From JANYCG01 sp031365665 (GTDB taxonomy: Bacteria; Pseudomonadota; Gammaproteobacteria; Burkholderiales; Burkholderiaceae_C): 30,531 bases of DNA. Numbering within the stretch: the first letter of the stretch is position 1; every line of letters starts with the position of its first letter. The DNA lies in the NCBI GenBank assembly GCA_031365665.1, contig JANLYO010000192.1, positions 1 through 30,531 on the forward strand, written 5' to 3'. The translations under genes were made by a program, and so were the position numbers. The notes beneath the pieces were generated by a model, which made no database searches, was not told where the DNA came from, and was given only the letters and a program-made list of their open reading frames with translations. Positions 30,107-30,531 of the stretch are shown in pieces.

Positions 30107-30511
30107 TCAAGCCGGCGTATTGCGCATCCAGTCTGCCGTTTTGTAAAAACTTTCACGCAGCCGCGCGCGCAGGTCTTCGTCAACACCGGCCTCTCCCATC
30201 GCCTGGTCCATGCAGGCCAGCCATTGGTCGCGCTCGAGGATGCCGATCTTGAAAGGCATGTGCCGCGCCCTCAGCGCCGGGTGTCCAAAACGCTCGGTGT
30301 AGTGTTGCGGGCCGCCCAGCCAGCCGCACAGGAACCAAAACAGGTGTTGCCGCGCCTTGACCAAATCCGCGCCATGCACTGCCCGCAGGGCGCTGTACGC
30401 AGGCTCCGAATCCATCAAATCATAAAACCGCTCGACCATCGCTTTGACTTGGGCCTCACCGCCGATCCCCTCAAAGGGGGTGACGAAGGCCGGTTTTTCC
30501 TGAATTTTCAT
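30107..30511 (-). CDS. Group II truncated hemoglobin
   Basis: A 134-residue 2-on-2 globin. Key positions are visible: FY29-30 (B9/B10), the proximal heme histidine H84 (HPALRARHMPFKIG) and W97 at position G8 (RDQWLACM), the tryptophan that marks group II. The LFWFLCGWLGGPQHYTERFG segment is the E helix/EF region. Group II globins bind oxygen or NO and are linked to oxygen sensing, peroxide or NO detoxification; which applies here is unknown. Convergent with the deacetylase gene, 24 bp apart. The 20 bases after its start run to the window edge. Confidence 0.93.
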   Translation of the reverse strand: MKIQEKPAFVTPFEGIGGEAQVKAMVERFYDLMDSEPAYSALRAVHGADLVKARQHLFWFLCGWLGGPQHYTERFGHPALRARHMPFKIGILERDQWLACMDQAMGEAGVDEDLRARLRESFYKTADWMRNTPA

Positions 30512-30531
30512 GGGAAAGCGCGAGCTTGAAG

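Noticed and set aside
1..30531. CRISPR array
   Set aside because: No regularly spaced repeats of 24-40 bp are visible anywhere in the window.

Overview
The window is chromosomal DNA from a betaproteobacterium, most likely a member of the Comamonadaceae (Rhodoferax/Polaromonas-like). This rests on the high-G+C housekeeping genes, the Burkholderiales-type proteins and the short intergenic repeats; no 16S gene is present, so the genus is inferred. Most of the window is ordinary core genome, densely packed with many 1-25 bp gene overlaps.

Layout. 1-693 is the 3' end of glnS (glutaminyl-tRNA synthetase). 694-5338 is an accessory island: a nucleotidyltransferase/HEPN pair (735-1471), a DUF2283 protein (1551-1766), a frameshifted second copy of the last ~250 bp of glnS (1780-2027), and a large, visibly AT-richer gene (2084-5338) that fuses a calcineurin-like metallophosphoesterase to a STAND/NACHT-like NTPase. 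5407-7069 holds a DUF924 gene, a HigB/HigA-type toxin-antitoxin pair with a perfect operator palindrome, and a small orphan gene. 7111-10171 has ldhA (D-lactate dehydrogenase), udk (uridine kinase) and a Cys/Met-metabolism PLP enzyme. 10206-12219 is lolD-lolC (lipoprotein export). 12282-17744 is a forward run: a conserved unknown, recJ, a PHP-domain phosphatase, a DMT transporter and a YciO/Sua5-like protein. 17780-19899 has a site-2 protease, trpS and tRNA-Ser(CGA). 20069-24407 holds a PAS-PAS-GGDEF-EAL protein, an MFS transporter and a membrane-anchored receiver protein. 24524-27334 is the minus-strand operon fkpB-ispH-serS. 27388-28757 is radC plus an Smr-domain gene. 29045-30511 has an acetylpolyamine-amidohydrolase-like deacetylase and a group II truncated hemoglobin.

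The most interesting part is the island behind glnS. The intact glnS 3' end and the decayed copy bracket the nucleotidyltransferase/HEPN/DUF2283 cargo. The copies differ at about 31 of 248 positions plus one deleted base (hand count), mostly conservatively. That pattern suits recombination with a related species' glnS end better than a recent tandem duplication. Immediately beyond lies the metallophosphoesterase-STAND gene, a plausible single-gene anti-phage system. No integrase or transposase is visible, so the glnS 3' end may act as a homologous-recombination anchor for defence cargo.

Other points of note are an in-frame, repeat-like insertion in recJ, an AT-rich structured leader before the PHP gene, a YegP/DUF1508-like tail on TrpS, two genes with matching apparently leaderless promoters, and an MFS gene whose reading frame runs upstream of any normal start codon.
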